A stretch of 64,000 nucleotides of DNA from DATEPR01 sp963780635 (GTDB taxonomy: Bacteria; Actinomycetota; Actinomycetes; Mycobacteriales; Pseudonocardiaceae), in assembly GCA_963780635.1 (NCBI GenBank), contig CAWACW010000013.1, positions 310,001-374,000 on the forward strand. Direction: 5' to 3'. How positions within the stretch are numbered: the first letter of the stretch is position 1; each line of letters begins with the position of its first letter. The translations under genes and the position numbers were made by a program. The notes beneath the pieces are model-generated. The model was not told the origin of the DNA and did not search any database. It was given only the letters and a program-made list of their open reading frames with translations. Positions 1-9,658 of the stretch are shown one piece after another.

Positions 1-3000
1 TGCAGTACGACCTGCGCAACGCGATGCACGACCACCTGCAGACGATGGACACGGACAACCTGTCCCGGATGCCGACCGGGCAGCTGGTGGCCCGCGCCAA
101 CTCCGACTCCACGCTCGTCCAGGGCCTGCTCAACTTCATGCCGATCATGAGCGGCAACGTGCTGCTGATGCTGCTGTCGCTGGGCATCATGCTCTACCTC
201 GCACCGCTGCTCGCGGTGGTCGCGATCGCGGTGGCCCCGGTGCTGTTCCTGGTCTCCTACCAGATGCGGTGGAAGGTGTTCCCGGCGACGTGGGACGGCC
301 AGCAGCGCGAGGGCGACGTCGCGCAGATCGTCGACGAGGACGTCAACGGCGTGCGCGTGGTGAAGGCGTTCGGCCAGGAGGACCGTGAGCTGGAGCGGCT
401 GACCGGCGCGGCCCGCGTGCTCTACGGCGCCCGGATGCGGGCGGTCCGGCTGCAGGCGCGCTACCAGCCGCTGCTGGAGGCGATCCCGGCCATCGCGCAG
501 GTCGCGATCCTCGCGCTGGGCGGCTGGCTGGCCCTGCACCACGAGATCACGCTCGGCACGTTCCTGGCGTTCTCCACCTATGTCGCGCAGTTCGCCGCCC
601 CTGCCCGGCAACTGGCGGGTGTGCTGACCGTCGGCCAGCAGGCGAGGGCCGGCGTGGAGCGGATCTTCCAACTGCTCGACCTGAAGCCGGCGATCGCCGA
701 CGCGCCGGACGCCGTCGAGCTACCCGCGGTACGCGGCGAGATCACCTACTCCGGTGTCCACTTCGGCTACACCGAGACCGAACCGGTGCTGCGCGGCATC
801 GACCTGACAGTGGCCGCCGGCGAGCGGGTCGCGTTCGTCGGGCCCAGCGGCAGCGGCAAGTCCACGCTGGCGCTGCTGGTGTCCCGGTTCCACGACCCCG
901 ACTCCGGTGCGGTGCTGGTGGACGGGCACGACCTGCGGACGGTGACGCTGCGGTCGTTGCGCAGGCAGGTCGGCATCGCGTTCGAGGACAGTTTCCTGTT
1001 CTCCGACGACGTGGCCGCGAACATCGCCTACGGCCGCCCGGACGCCACCCGCGAGCAGATCGAGGCCGCCGCGCGGGCAGCCCAGGCACACGGGTTCATC
1101 AGCGAACTGCCCGCCGGCTACGACACGGTGGTCGGCGAACGCGGGCTGACGCTGTCCGGTGGCCAGCGCCAGCGGATCGCGTTGGCCAGGGCCATCCTGG
1201 CCGATCCGGCGATCCTCATCCTGGACGACGCGACCAGCGCGGTGGACTCGACCGTCGAGGAGGCGATCCACGACGCGCTGCGCGGCGTGCTGGCGAACCG
1301 GACCACGCTGCTGATCGCGCACCGGCGCTCCAGCCTGCACCTGGCCGACCGCGTGGTGATGCTCGACCACGGCGGCATCGCCGACATCGGCACGCACGAC
1401 GAGCTGGTGGCACGCAACGCCACCTACCGCACCCTGCTGTCCGGGCTGGACGAGGACGCGGCAGCACGGATCGGTGACCGCATCGAGGCGCTGGCGGCGA
1501 TCGAGACCGACGGCGTGACGTCGTCGGCGTGGCGGGGCGAGCGCGACCCGAAGGCAGGCCGCGCGGTCGCCCGCACGGTCGGCGCCCCGAGCATGGGTGC
1601 GGGCCTGGGTGGCAGCGCGGGCGGCAGCTGGCGGCTCAACCTCGCGCCGACGCCGGAACTGCTGGCCCGGGTCGCCGCGCTGCCCGAGGTCCGCGACTTC
1701 CCGGACATCGACCTGGCCGGGGAGTCCCGCAGGCAGCGCCGCTTCGCACTCCCGGTACTGCTGCGCGAGTTCCGCAAACCGCTGCTGGTCGGCCTGCTGC
1801 TGGTGGTGATCGACGCGCTGGCCAGCCTGCTCGGGCCCGCCCTGGTGAAGACCGGGATCGACAACGGCGTGGTGACCGGTTCGCAGGCCGTGCTGTTCGG
1901 TGCGTCCGCGCTGTTCCTGGTGATCACGCTGGTGGACCTGGTCGACCAGATCGGTGAGACGTTCGTGACGGGCAGAGCCGCGGAGCGGATCATGCTGTCG
2001 CTGCGGATCCGGATCTGGGCGCAGCTGCAACGGCTCTCGCTGGACTACTACGAGCGCGAGATGGCCGGCCGGATCATGACCAGGATGACCACGGACGTCG
2101 ACCAGTTCGAGTCGCTGATCGAGAACGGCCTGCTGTCCGCGCTGGTGTCGTTCGTGACGTTCGCCGGCGTCGGGGTCGCGCTCGTGCTGATCAATCCGAT
2201 ACTCGGCCTGTGCACGCTGACCGTGGTGGTGCCGTTGGCCATCGCGACGGTGATCTTCCGCAGGCGGGCGGCGACGCTCTACGACCTGGCGCGGGAGCGG
2301 ATCGCGATCGTCAACGCCGACTTCCAGGAGAGCCTGTCCGGCGTGCGGGAGTCGCAGGCGTTCACCCACGAGGACGAGACCAAGGCCCGGTTCCACCAGC
2401 TGGGCCGCGACTACCTGAGTGCCCGGCTGTCCGCGCAGCGGCTGGTCGCCACGTACTTCCCGTTCGTGCAGTTCATCTCGGCGGGCGCGGACGCGATCGT
2501 GCTCGGCGTCGGCGCGTGGCTGATCGGCAGCGGGGATCTCACGGCCGGCGCGCTGATCGCGTTCCTGCTCTACATCGACATGTTCTTCTCCCCGATCCAG
2601 CAGCTGTCCCAGGTGTTCGACTCGTGGCAGCAGACCAGGGTGTCGGTCGCGCGTATCGCCGATCTGATGCGGCTGGACACGCTGACCCCCGCGGCGGAGC
2701 ACCCGACGGAGCCGGGCAGGCTGCGCGGCGAGCTGACGCTGGCCGACATCCGGTTCACCTACCCGGCGGCGACCGCCCGGCCCGGCCTGGCCGAACGGCG
2801 CGGTCCGCGCGATGCCCGGCTGCCGGGTGCCGGTGCCGTGGCCACCCGGCCGCCGGAGGCGTTGCGCGGTATCGACCTGACCGTGCGGCCCGGTGAGACG
2901 GTGGCCATCGTCGGCGAGACCGGAGCCGGCAAGTCGACGGTGATGAAGCTGGTGGCCCGGTTCTACGATCCGGACTCGGGCAGTATCCGGGTGGACGGGC

Positions 3001-3569
3001 ACGAGTTGCGGGACCTGGACCTGCGCGCGTTCCGCAGGCAGCTGGGCTACGTGCCGCAGGAGGGTTTCCTGTTCAGCGGCACGGTCCGGGACAACATCGG
3101 GTACGGCCGTCCGGATGCGACGGACGCCGAGGTGGAGGCAGCGGCCAGGGCGGTGGGTGCTCACGACTTCGTGGCCGAGCTGCCCGGCGGTTACCTGCAC
3201 GAGCTGTCCGAACGCGGCCGGTCGCTGTCCTCCGGTCAGCGCCAGCTCATCGCGCTGGCCCGAGCCGAGCTGGTGGACCCGGCGGTGCTGTTGCTCGACG
3301 AGGCGACGTCCAATCTCGACCTGGTGACCGAGGCGAAGGTGACGGCCGCGATGCACCAGGTGGCACACAGCCGGACCACGATCGTGATCGCGCACCGCCT
3401 GCAGACGGCCAAGACGGCCGACCGGATCGTGGTGCTCGACCACGGCACCGTCGCCGAGATCGGCTCGCACGACGAACTGCTCGCGGCGGCGGGCCGGTAC
3501 GCCTCGATGTGGCAGGCGTTCGAGCTCGTCGGTGGGCCGAGGCCCCATGACGACGCGACCGTCGGTTGA
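1..3569 (+). CDS. Fused double ABC exporter (TMD-NBD-TMD-NBD), 5' end outside the window
   Basis: The frame is open from base 3 and reads into the typical pre-NBD membrane domain of type IV ABC exporters, so the true start lies upstream; the ATG at 24 is internal. Order: membrane domain 1 (partial), NBD1 with Walker A GPSGSGKST at 840-866, membrane domain 2 from about 1740, NBD2 with Walker A GETGAGKST at 2913-2939. NBD1 ends its Walker B with Asp-Asp (second Asp at 1227-1229) where a catalytic Glu is expected; NBD2 keeps Glu (3300-3302) but has signature LSSGQ (3225-3239) instead of LSGGQ. Both changes fall in the same composite ATP site, as in heterodimeric exporters with one degenerate site. 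Length and fusion resemble mycobacterial Rv0194-type multidrug exporters. Likely drug or lipid efflux; substrate unknown. Confidence 0.93.
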   Translation, partial: QYDLRNAMHDHLQTMDTDNLSRMPTGQLVARANSDSTLVQGLLNFMPIMSGNVLLMLLSLGIMLYLAPLLAVVAIAVAPVLFLVSYQMRWKVFPATWDGQQREGDVAQIVDEDVNGVRVVKAFGQEDRELERLTGAARVLYGARMRAVRLQARYQPLLEAIPAIAQVAILALGGWLALHHEITLGTFLAFSTYVAQFAAPARQLAGVLTVGQQARAGVERIFQLLDLKPAIADAPDAVELPAVRGEITYSGVHFGYTETEPVLRGIDLTVAAGERVAFVGPSGSGKSTLALLVSRFHDPDSGAVLVDGHDLRTVTLRSLRRQVGIAFEDSFLFSDDVAANIAYGRPDATREQIEAAARAAQAHGFISELPAGYDTVVGERGLTLSGGQRQRIALARAILADPAILILDDATSAVDSTVEEAIHDALRGVLANRTTLLIAHRRSSLHLADRVVMLDHGGIADIGTHDELVARNATYRTLLSGLDEDAAARIGDRIEALAAIETDGVTSSAWRGERDPKAGRAVARTVGAPSMGAGLGGSAGGSWRLNLAPTPELLARVAALPEVRDFPDIDLAGESRRQRRFALPVLLREFRKPLLVGLLLVVIDALASLLGPALVKTGIDNGVVTGSQAVLFGASALFLVITLVDLVDQIGETFVTGRAAERIMLSLRIRIWAQLQRLSLDYYEREMAGRIMTRMTTDVDQFESLIENGLLSALVSFVTFAGVGVALVLINPILGLCTLTVVVPLAIATVIFRRRAATLYDLARERIAIVNADFQESLSGVRESQAFTHEDETKARFHQLGRDYLSARLSAQRLVATYFPFVQFISAGADAIVLGVGAWLIGSGDLTAGALIAFLLYIDMFFSPIQQLSQVFDSWQQTRVSVARIADLMRLDTLTPAAEHPTEPGRLRGELTLADIRFTYPAATARPGLAERRGPRDARLPGAGAVATRPPEALRGIDLTVRPGETVAIVGETGAGKSTVMKLVARFYDPDSGSIRVDGHELRDLDLRAFRRQLGYVPQEGFLFSGTVRDNIGYGRPDATDAEVEAAARAVGAHDFVAELPGGYLHELSERGRSLSSGQRQLIALARAELVDPAVLLLDEATSNLDLVTEAKVTAAMHQVAHSRTTIVIAHRLQTAKTADRIVVLDHGTVAEIGSHDELLAAAGRYASMWQAFELVGGPRPHDDATVG

Positions 3570-3590
3570 TCGGGCTCTAGGCTGACCGGC

Positions 3591-4211
3591 ATGGCCAGGT
3601 ACTTCGACGTGCACCCGGACAACCCGCAGCGGCGATCGATCGGGCAGGTGATCGACATCGTCCGGTCGGACGGGTTGATCGCGTACCCGACCGACTCGTG
3701 CTTCGCGCTGGGCGCCCAGCTGGGCAACAAGAACGGCATCGACCGCATCCGGTCCATCCGCCACCTCGACGATCACCACCACTTCACCCTCGTGTGCAGC
3801 GACTTCGCCCAGCTTGGTCAGCTGGTGTTGTTGAACAACAACGTCTTCCGCGCGATCAAGGCCGCGACGCCGGGCAGTTACACGTTCATCCTGCGGGCCA
3901 GCAACGAGGTGCCCAAGCGACTGCTGCACCCGAAGAAGAAGACGGTCGGCGTGCGCATTCCGGACCACGTGGTCACACAGGCGCTGCTGGCCGAGCTGGG
4001 TGAGCCACTGCTGTCCAGCACGCTGCTGCTGCCGGGCGACGAGGAGCCGATGACGCAGGGCTGGGAGATCAAGGAACGCCTGGACCACGTGGTGGACGCC
4101 GTCATCGACTCCGGCGACTGCGGCACCGAACCGACGACGGTGATCGACTTCTCCGACGACGAACCGGTGATCGTCCGCCGGGGCGCCGGCGACACGAGCC
4201 GCTTCGAGTGA
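3591..4211 (+). CDS. YciO/Sua5/YrdC-family protein (L-threonylcarbamoyladenylate synthase-like)
   Basis: A 206-residue protein with the YrdC fold signature: an N-terminal GLIAYPTDSCFALG stretch, a basic DDHHHFTLVCSDF segment, GSYTFILRAS and KKTVGVRIPDH. Length matches E. coli YciO (about 206 aa) and it lacks the C-terminal Sua5 domain. The family binds ATP and double-stranded RNA; YrdC/Sua5 members make threonylcarbamoyl-AMP for tRNA t6A37, whereas the role of YciO members is less settled. It starts 21 bp after the ABC exporter, ATG at 3591, and may be cotranscribed with it. Family assignment is firm; catalytic role is inferred. Confidence 0.88.
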   Translation: MARYFDVHPDNPQRRSIGQVIDIVRSDGLIAYPTDSCFALGAQLGNKNGIDRIRSIRHLDDHHHFTLVCSDFAQLGQLVLLNNNVFRAIKAATPGSYTFILRASNEVPKRLLHPKKKTVGVRIPDHVVTQALLAELGEPLLSSTLLLPGDEEPMTQGWEIKERLDHVVDAVIDSGDCGTEPTTVIDFSDDEPVIVRRGAGDTSRFE

Positions 4212-4253
4212 ACCGGGGCCGGACCTGCCGACACAACGGCGCTCGCCGAACAG

Positions 4254-5000
4254 TTATCGTGTGAGCGGGTCCTGGTCCGGTCGCCGCGCGAAGAACACGA
4301 ACTCCCGCCCTGGCCGGTCGGGCGCGCCGCGCACCTCGGTCACGGTGTAGCCCTGCTCGACGAGGGTCGCCTCGACCTCGTCCCGGTCGCGGAACACCAA
4401 CGTCGAGTCCGACGTCAGCACCTCGCCGTCGAACGCGAACACCCACGTCCAGCGGAACGTGACCAGCGGCAGGCTGACGTCGATCAGGTCGCACCACGTC
4501 TCCACGGCACCGACCCCGGCGACGTTCATGATCTGGTGGGTGGCGTCCCGGTTCCACTGCCGCCACCCGCCGAACGCCGGATCCCGCACCTCGAACACGA
4601 AGTGCCCACCAGGTCGCAGCGCGGCGCGCACACCGCGCAGCGTGCCGGCCCAGTCGCCGGGTGAGACGATCTGCTGGGCCGCGTTGCCGGTCATCGTCGC
4701 GAGGTCCACCCGCAGCGGCGGCAGTGCCGTGGCGTCGCCGTGGATCCACCGCACCCGCTCGGCACCCGGCTTGTTGCGCGCGATGTCCAGCGATGCGCCC
4801 GCCGGGTCCACGCCGGTCACCTCGAACCCGCGCGCGGCGAGCAGCAGCGCGAAAGTGCCGGTGCCGCAACCCACGTCGAGCACCTGCCGGGCCGCCAGCT
4901 CCTCGGCGATCGCCAGGTACGCCTCAAGATCGGTCCGATCCGGATCGAGCGGGTCGTAGACGGAGGCCAACCTGGGATGCTCGAAAATCGGTTCCACCAC
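4254..5000 (-). CDS. Class I SAM-dependent methyltransferase
   Basis: A 248-residue protein beginning with GTG. Motif I is VLDVGCGTGTFALLLAARG at about residues 40-58, followed by the acidic ribose-binding end of strand 2 (VTGVDPAG) and a motif II-like region (IHGDATALP, then DLATMTGNAAQQI). This is a generic small-molecule methyltransferase fold of the Methyltransf_25/11 type; no substrate-specific signature is recognised. It is convergent with the YciO gene (42 bp between the stops) and lies downstream of the secreted subtilase on the same strand, separated from it by a strong terminator hairpin, so it is probably a separate unit. Confidence 0.85.
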   Translation of the reverse strand: MVEPIFEHPRLASVYDPLDPDRTDLEAYLAIAEELAARQVLDVGCGTGTFALLLAARGFEVTGVDPAGASLDIARNKPGAERVRWIHGDATALPPLRVDLATMTGNAAQQIVSPGDWAGTLRGVRAALRPGGHFVFEVRDPAFGGWRQWNRDATHQIMNVAGVGAVETWCDLIDVSLPLVTFRWTWVFAFDGEVLTSDSTLVFRDRDEVEATLVEQGYTVTEVRGAPDRPGREFVFFARRPDQDPLTR

Positions 5001-5047
5001 GCTGCCACCCTAACCGGCCCGGAATCCTTGCGGCGACTGGGAAAACG

Positions 5048-5082
5048 CCCGCAGGGCACCGGCGCTGCCGGTGCCCTGCGGG
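5048..5082 (-). terminator. Rho-independent terminator of the subtilase gene
   Basis: A perfect inverted repeat: arms 5048-5063 and 5067-5082 (16 bp each) with a 3-nt loop. Read on the minus strand it starts 14 bp after the subtilase stop (5097) and is followed by CGTTTTCCC, a short U run in RNA. Position, perfect GC stem and U run together fit intrinsic termination. Confidence 0.85.
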
Positions 5083-5096
5083 ATGGAGCGGATATC

Positions 5097-8000
5097 TCAG
5101 CCCACGGTGTAGCTGTAGGGGATACCGGCCAGCTCGGAACCCTGACCGGCGAAGTTGTTCCAGGTGTCCACGTACAGCGTGCCCTTGACCGCGGTTCCGG
5201 CCGAGGCGCTGGGCGTGATGGTCACCGGGATCGTCGCCGAGCCACCGGCCGGGATGAAGACCGCGTTACCGGCCGAGCCACCCACCGAGGTCAACCAGAA
5301 GTCACCGGTGGACGAGGTGACCGCCGAGTCGAACGGCTGGGTCTGCGCGGACAGCGACAGGCTCGCGGTGCCGGCGGGGGCGGTCGTCGGGAACGGCCCG
5401 ACCTCGCCCACGTCGGTGAACCACGTGCCGAACGCCAACTGATCGGCGGTGATCTTGTTGACGCCACCGGTGCCCGCGAACAGGTAGCCACCGGGGTTGC
5501 CGTCACCGAACTCCAGGTAGTCGTCGGCGGGCACCGAGGAGCTGAACGTCTGGTCCAGTTCGCTGGTGTGCGTCGGGACGTTGTAGACCGGCGGTGACGT
5601 CGATGCCTGGTCCTCGGGCAGGTCGATGTTGCTGTCGCCGGCGATCGGCGGCAGCGTCAGGGCGGTGGTGGTGTTCAACCGCGGGTCGACGAAGAAGAAC
5701 TCACCGGCCGCGCTGGTGTTCTTGACCTTCACCGTGGCCTGGACCGGACCACTGACCTTCGTCTTCGTGCTGTCGGGCAACCCGTTGGCCTTGGCCGAGA
5801 CCGTGTTGAACCTGACCTGACCGTTGATCACCTGCTTGAACGCGGTACCACTGGACGGGCTCACCAGGATCGAGGTCAACTCCCACCGGCCCGCCGTGGG
5901 CTTGTCCACGACCATGGCGGACGCGTTGGTCGAGGCTCCGTCACCGGTGTTCCACGCGGTCTCCACCGCGTTGGTGTCACCGGACAGGATCTGACCGCTC
6001 GGGCTGACCAGCAGGAAGATCAGCTGGGTGTTCGGGTCGACCGCGGTGAGGTTGATGGTCATGTCCTGCTGGCCCCTGGGCACGTCCAGGAAGTCCGTCA
6101 GGGCCTGGTTGAGGCCACGGCCGACGCCACCGGTGATCGTCGTGGTGAACCTGCCGTTGCCCGTGGTCGGGATCAGCACCCGGCGGGCCAGCGGCACCGA
6201 GACGTGCGTGCCGAGGTCGGAGTCGAACTGCAGCGACGCGGGCGCGTCACCAGCCTGCTTCGGCAGCGGCACGGTGAAGTCGAACTTCGCCGAACCACCG
6301 GCCGGGATGATCTTCGACTGCAGGTTCACACCGGCACTCTGGTAGTTGCTGCCGGTGATCTGGACCGACACCGCACCGCGGAACGTGCCGGGTGCGTCCA
6401 GCGCCTCCTGGAAGTGGTTGCGACCGTTGTCCCAGAGGATCTTCTCGGTCCACTTGCCCGCCGCCGGGTTGTGCACGCCGACGTGCTGGAAGTCGGTGAA
6501 GCCGAAGTCGTAGGACTCCTGGACCAGATCACCCTTCGGGTCGAACAGCTCGAACGCGAGCTGACCCGACGTCGCGGTGCCCGGCCACGCCATCTCCGCG
6601 GTCATCCACGGCGTGCCCGCCGGCACGTTGAACGTGAAAGACGGTGTCGCCTGCAGGCTCTCGCCGGGACCGCCCGGCGGGTCGGCCGCGGGTGGCGTCG
6701 CACCGGTGACCTGGACTGTCTTGTCGAACTGGAACTTCTGCGCACCGACCGTGCGGGACGTGGCCACGACGGCCTGCGGCTGCCGCGACTCGTTGGTCAG
6801 CGTCTCGGACACCCGCTGCGTGCTGCCGCCTGCCCCGACCACGTTGAACTGGGTGGTCGACGGGATCAGCGCGTTGCTGCCGCTGGTGTGCGTGTTGCCG
6901 ACCGCCTGCGCTGCCTTGACGGCGGCGTAGCTGTTCAGCAGACCGGCACCCTGCTGGTCGGCAGGCGAGTTGATGTCGGTCGCGGTGCCCAGCAGCAGCT
7001 GCTTGACCAACTGCGGGCTCGGCTTCGCGCCGTGGTGCGAGTCCTCGTAGGCCTGGATGACCAGGGCCGCGGCACCCGCGATGAACGGCGAGGCCTGGCT
7101 GGTGCCACCGAAGGCCTGGCTGTTCTGGGTGCATTCGGGCCAGGGTGCGCCCACGGTGCAGTCCGCCATGCCGCTCACGGACGGGGCGACCAGGTCGACG
7201 TACTTGTTGTCCTGGGTGGGGCCACCGGAGGACAGCGCCGAGATGTTGTTGCTGACGAAGCCCGGGTAACCCTTGTCCTGGGCGTTGAGCCGGTAGGACG
7301 TGGTGCCGGCCGCGGAGATGACGTCGGGTGCGCTGGACGGCGTCCCGACGGTGCCGGACTGCCCGGAGTCACCGCTGGAGGAGACCACGGTGACGCCCGC
7401 GGCGACCGCGGCCTCGTCGGCCATGGCGATCGGGTCGGCGGCGCCGTCCGGGAACAGGGACGCACCGAACGACTCGTTGATCACGTCGACCTTGTCCACG
7501 TTCACCGCGTAGTCGATGCCGCGCACGAACGCCGACTCGGGAGCACCGAACTGGCCGAACACCTTGATCCCGGCCAGCGACGCGCCCGGCGCGAAGCCCT
7601 TGATCCGGAACGTGCAGCCCGCGGGCAGGCCCGCGTTGGGCAGCGCGGTGGACAGGTCGAAGGTGGTCGTGCCCTGCGCGGCCAGGGAGCTGGCGTCACC
7701 GAAGGCCTCGGCACCACCACTCGCGTCGTTCTTGCCGTCGCCGGAGAAGTCCTGGTAGTCGAAGAAGACGTGGCTGCCGTCGGGGCGGATGTAGTCCGGG
7801 TTGTCGATGTCGATGCCGTCGGCCAGGAAGGCGATCTTCACGCCCTTGCCGGTCGCGATCGAGTGGGCCTGCGCGACGTTCGGGTTCGGGTTCTCGGTGT
7901 TGGTCAGGCTGAGGGCTTCGGGCTCCAGCTGCGGCTTGCCCGGATCGGACGTGCACGCGGCACGGGCACCGGGTGCCTGCGGCGACGCCGTGACGCCCGC

Positions 8001-8381
8001 GGTGCTGGGCAGCGGGATGACCCGGTCCGGCACCACGTCGGCGACCTGCGGATTCGCCTTCAGCCTGGCGATCTCGCTCTGGCTGGCGGTCGCCGCGACG
8101 GCGCTGACGGTGTCGAGCTGCTGGATCTTCGTCGCGCCGTGGCTGTGCAGGTCCGCGACGACTCCGGCCTGGTCCGCGCCGACTGCCTGCTGGCGCTGCT
8201 TGGCGTCGATCTTCGGTTTCAGGTCGGGATGCTGCGACCGCATCACGACGATGACGGCTTCGCTCTTTCCGGTGCCTACAGGGGGTGCTGCCGCGGTGGC
8301 CGGGACGGTGGACAACGCAGTAGCGGTGAGCGCTACCGTTGCCGTCGCCAGGACCATGCGGAGATGACGTCTGCCACTCAT
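5097..8381 (-). CDS. Large secreted S8-type subtilase-like protein with altered catalytic His position
   Basis: A 1094-residue exported protein. Residues 1-30 form a signal peptide (Arg-rich start, hydrophobic core, ATAAAP cleavage region); about 40-122 look like an I9-type propeptide; about 175-495 form a subtilase domain. Visible sites: Asp188 in FLADGID, Ser428 in GGTSQASP, GAGLLNSY near 478. Where HGTHVAG is expected the sequence is AAQGTTTFD with Gln236, and the oxyanion region reads SSSGDSG with Asp338 instead of Asn, a form known from sedolisins and PC2. About 500-1094 is a long beta-rich secretion or adhesion region without recognised motifs. It may be a divergent peptidase using another base, or a non-catalytic binding protein. 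A terminator follows directly. Confidence 0.88.
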   Translation of the reverse strand: MSGRRHLRMVLATATVALTATALSTVPATAAAPPVGTGKSEAVIVVMRSQHPDLKPKIDAKQRQQAVGADQAGVVADLHSHGATKIQQLDTVSAVAATASQSEIARLKANPQVADVVPDRVIPLPSTAGVTASPQAPGARAACTSDPGKPQLEPEALSLTNTENPNPNVAQAHSIATGKGVKIAFLADGIDIDNPDYIRPDGSHVFFDYQDFSGDGKNDASGGAEAFGDASSLAAQGTTTFDLSTALPNAGLPAGCTFRIKGFAPGASLAGIKVFGQFGAPESAFVRGIDYAVNVDKVDVINESFGASLFPDGAADPIAMADEAAVAAGVTVVSSSGDSGQSGTVGTPSSAPDVISAAGTTSYRLNAQDKGYPGFVSNNISALSSGGPTQDNKYVDLVAPSVSGMADCTVGAPWPECTQNSQAFGGTSQASPFIAGAAALVIQAYEDSHHGAKPSPQLVKQLLLGTATDINSPADQQGAGLLNSYAAVKAAQAVGNTHTSGSNALIPSTTQFNVVGAGGSTQRVSETLTNESRQPQAVVATSRTVGAQKFQFDKTVQVTGATPPAADPPGGPGESLQATPSFTFNVPAGTPWMTAEMAWPGTATSGQLAFELFDPKGDLVQESYDFGFTDFQHVGVHNPAAGKWTEKILWDNGRNHFQEALDAPGTFRGAVSVQITGSNYQSAGVNLQSKIIPAGGSAKFDFTVPLPKQAGDAPASLQFDSDLGTHVSVPLARRVLIPTTGNGRFTTTITGGVGRGLNQALTDFLDVPRGQQDMTINLTAVDPNTQLIFLLVSPSGQILSGDTNAVETAWNTGDGASTNASAMVVDKPTAGRWELTSILVSPSSGTAFKQVINGQVRFNTVSAKANGLPDSTKTKVSGPVQATVKVKNTSAAGEFFFVDPRLNTTTALTLPPIAGDSNIDLPEDQASTSPPVYNVPTHTSELDQTFSSSVPADDYLEFGDGNPGGYLFAGTGGVNKITADQLAFGTWFTDVGEVGPFPTTAPAGTASLSLSAQTQPFDSAVTSSTGDFWLTSVGGSAGNAVFIPAGGSATIPVTITPSASAGTAVKGTLYVDTWNNFAGQGSELAGIPYSYTVG

Positions 8382-8592
8382 GCCCAGAACATTCGTCCAG
8401 TTGGACGCACTAAGACAATCTACTTTCGGCCTTATCTTCGCCGATTGTTAACCGGTCCACACGGTCAATTAGATTGGCCGTTCGGCGGATTGACAAATGC
8501 CGCCGGGTATGGTTATCCGTAAATCGGTGAATCCCGGCGGTACAGAACGCGCAACACCACCATACCGACCCGGACGGTATACCTCACGGCGT
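8382..8592. other. Intergenic region upstream of the subtilase
   Basis: This 211-bp spacer between two minus-strand genes is less GC-rich than its surroundings, especially 8400-8520, as expected for the subtilase promoter. A short inverted repeat, ATACCG and CGGTAT separated by 7 nt, lies near 8563-8581. I see no further gene. Promoter boxes cannot be assigned with confidence. Confidence 0.4.
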
Positions 8593-9618
8593 TCAGTTCC
8601 TGTTACCGTGCCCGAGCATTTTCTCGACGCCCCCGCTGTTGAGCACGCGGTCGGCGGAAATGCCGTGCTGTTCGGCTCGCGCGCACCCGTCGTCCAGCCA
8701 GTCCAACTGGCCCGGTGCGTGCGCGTCGGTGTCGATCGCGAAGACGCACCCGAGTTCGACGGCCAGCGCGAGCAGTGGGTCGGGCGGGTCCTGGCGTTCG
8801 GGCCGACAGTTGATCTCGACGGCGACACCGTTGTCCCGGCAGGCCGTGAACACCGCCTCGGCGTCGAACTTCGACTGCGGCCGGGTGCCCCGATTTCCGG
8901 CGATCAGCCGGCCCGTGCAGTGGCCGAGTACGTCGACATGTGGATTCCGGACAGCCGCGACCATTCGCTCGGTCATCTCGGTTTTCGGCATCCGCAGATT
9001 CGAGTGCACGCTCGCCACCACCACGTCCAGCCGCCCGAGCAGTTCAGGTGTCTGGTCGAGTGAACCGTCGTCCAGAATGTCCACCTCGATCCCGGACAGC
9101 ACGCGGAACGGCGCGAGATCGGCATTGATCCGCGTCAGCAACCGCAGTTGTTCGGTCAGCCGTTCCGCGGACAGTCCTCTCGCGATGGTCAGCCGCGGCG
9201 AGTGATCGGTGAGGGCGACCCAGTCGTGGCCGAGCGCGCGGGCGGCCTCGGCCATCTCGTGCGGCGGGCTGCCGCCGTCGGACCAGTCGGAGTGGGTGTG
9301 ACAGTCACCGTGCAGCCGCGCGCGCAGCCCGGACCGTTCCCGCTGCGGCGCGTCCTTGACCAGCCCGGCCAGGTAGTCCGGCGTGTCACCGGCGGCGGCC
9401 TGCCCGATGGCGGCCGCCGTGGCCTTGCCGATCCCCGGCAGCTGCTGCAGGGTCCCGCGCCGGACACGCTCGTCGATCTCGCCGTCGGGCAGGTCGTCCA
9501 CCACCGCGGCCGCCTTGCGGAACGCGCGGACGCGATACGTCGGTGCGCCCGCCCGTTCCAGTTCGAACGCGATCTGCCGCAGTGCCTGTGCCGGATCCAC
9601 TCCCCTGCAATACCCCAA
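8593..9618 (-). CDS. PHP-domain phosphoesterase with N-terminal helix-hairpin-helix (PolX C-terminal-like)
   Basis: 341 residues in two parts. Residues about 5-85 resemble the DNA polymerase beta/PolX 8-kDa domain with a helix-hairpin-helix (QLPGIGKATAAAIGQ). Residues about 103-330 are a PHP metallophosphoesterase: DCHTHSDWSDG, LTDHSPR, GIEVDI, ASVHSN, LGHCTGR and DTDAHAPGQLDWL supply the usual His/Asp metal ligands. The polymerase palm found between these parts in PolX is absent, so it may process DNA ends or phosphorylated substrates but should not synthesise DNA. The stated start is upstream of a GTG at residue 7 (VDPAQALRQ) that is an equally good choice. It precedes the subtilase by 211 bp. 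Confidence 0.85.
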   Translation of the reverse strand: MGYCRGVDPAQALRQIAFELERAGAPTYRVRAFRKAAAVVDDLPDGEIDERVRRGTLQQLPGIGKATAAAIGQAAAGDTPDYLAGLVKDAPQRERSGLRARLHGDCHTHSDWSDGGSPPHEMAEAARALGHDWVALTDHSPRLTIARGLSAERLTEQLRLLTRINADLAPFRVLSGIEVDILDDGSLDQTPELLGRLDVVVASVHSNLRMPKTEMTERMVAAVRNPHVDVLGHCTGRLIAGNRGTRPQSKFDAEAVFTACRDNGVAVEINCRPERQDPPDPLLALAVELGCVFAIDTDAHAPGQLDWLDDGCARAEQHGISADRVLNSGGVEKMLGHGNRN

Positions 9619-9658
9619 CCGGCCGACAAACGCACCCTCGGGTGATCGACCGGGTTCG

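Noticed and set aside
720..4088. A 1122-codon open frame opposite the ABC exporter
   Set aside because: It spans two genes with clear families on the other strand, is His/Arg/Gln/Val-rich without any motif, and is the usual antisense shadow of high-GC coding DNA.
6204..8522. A 772-codon plus-strand frame opposite the subtilase
   Set aside because: Arg/Gly/Val-rich shadow of a well supported secreted protein gene.
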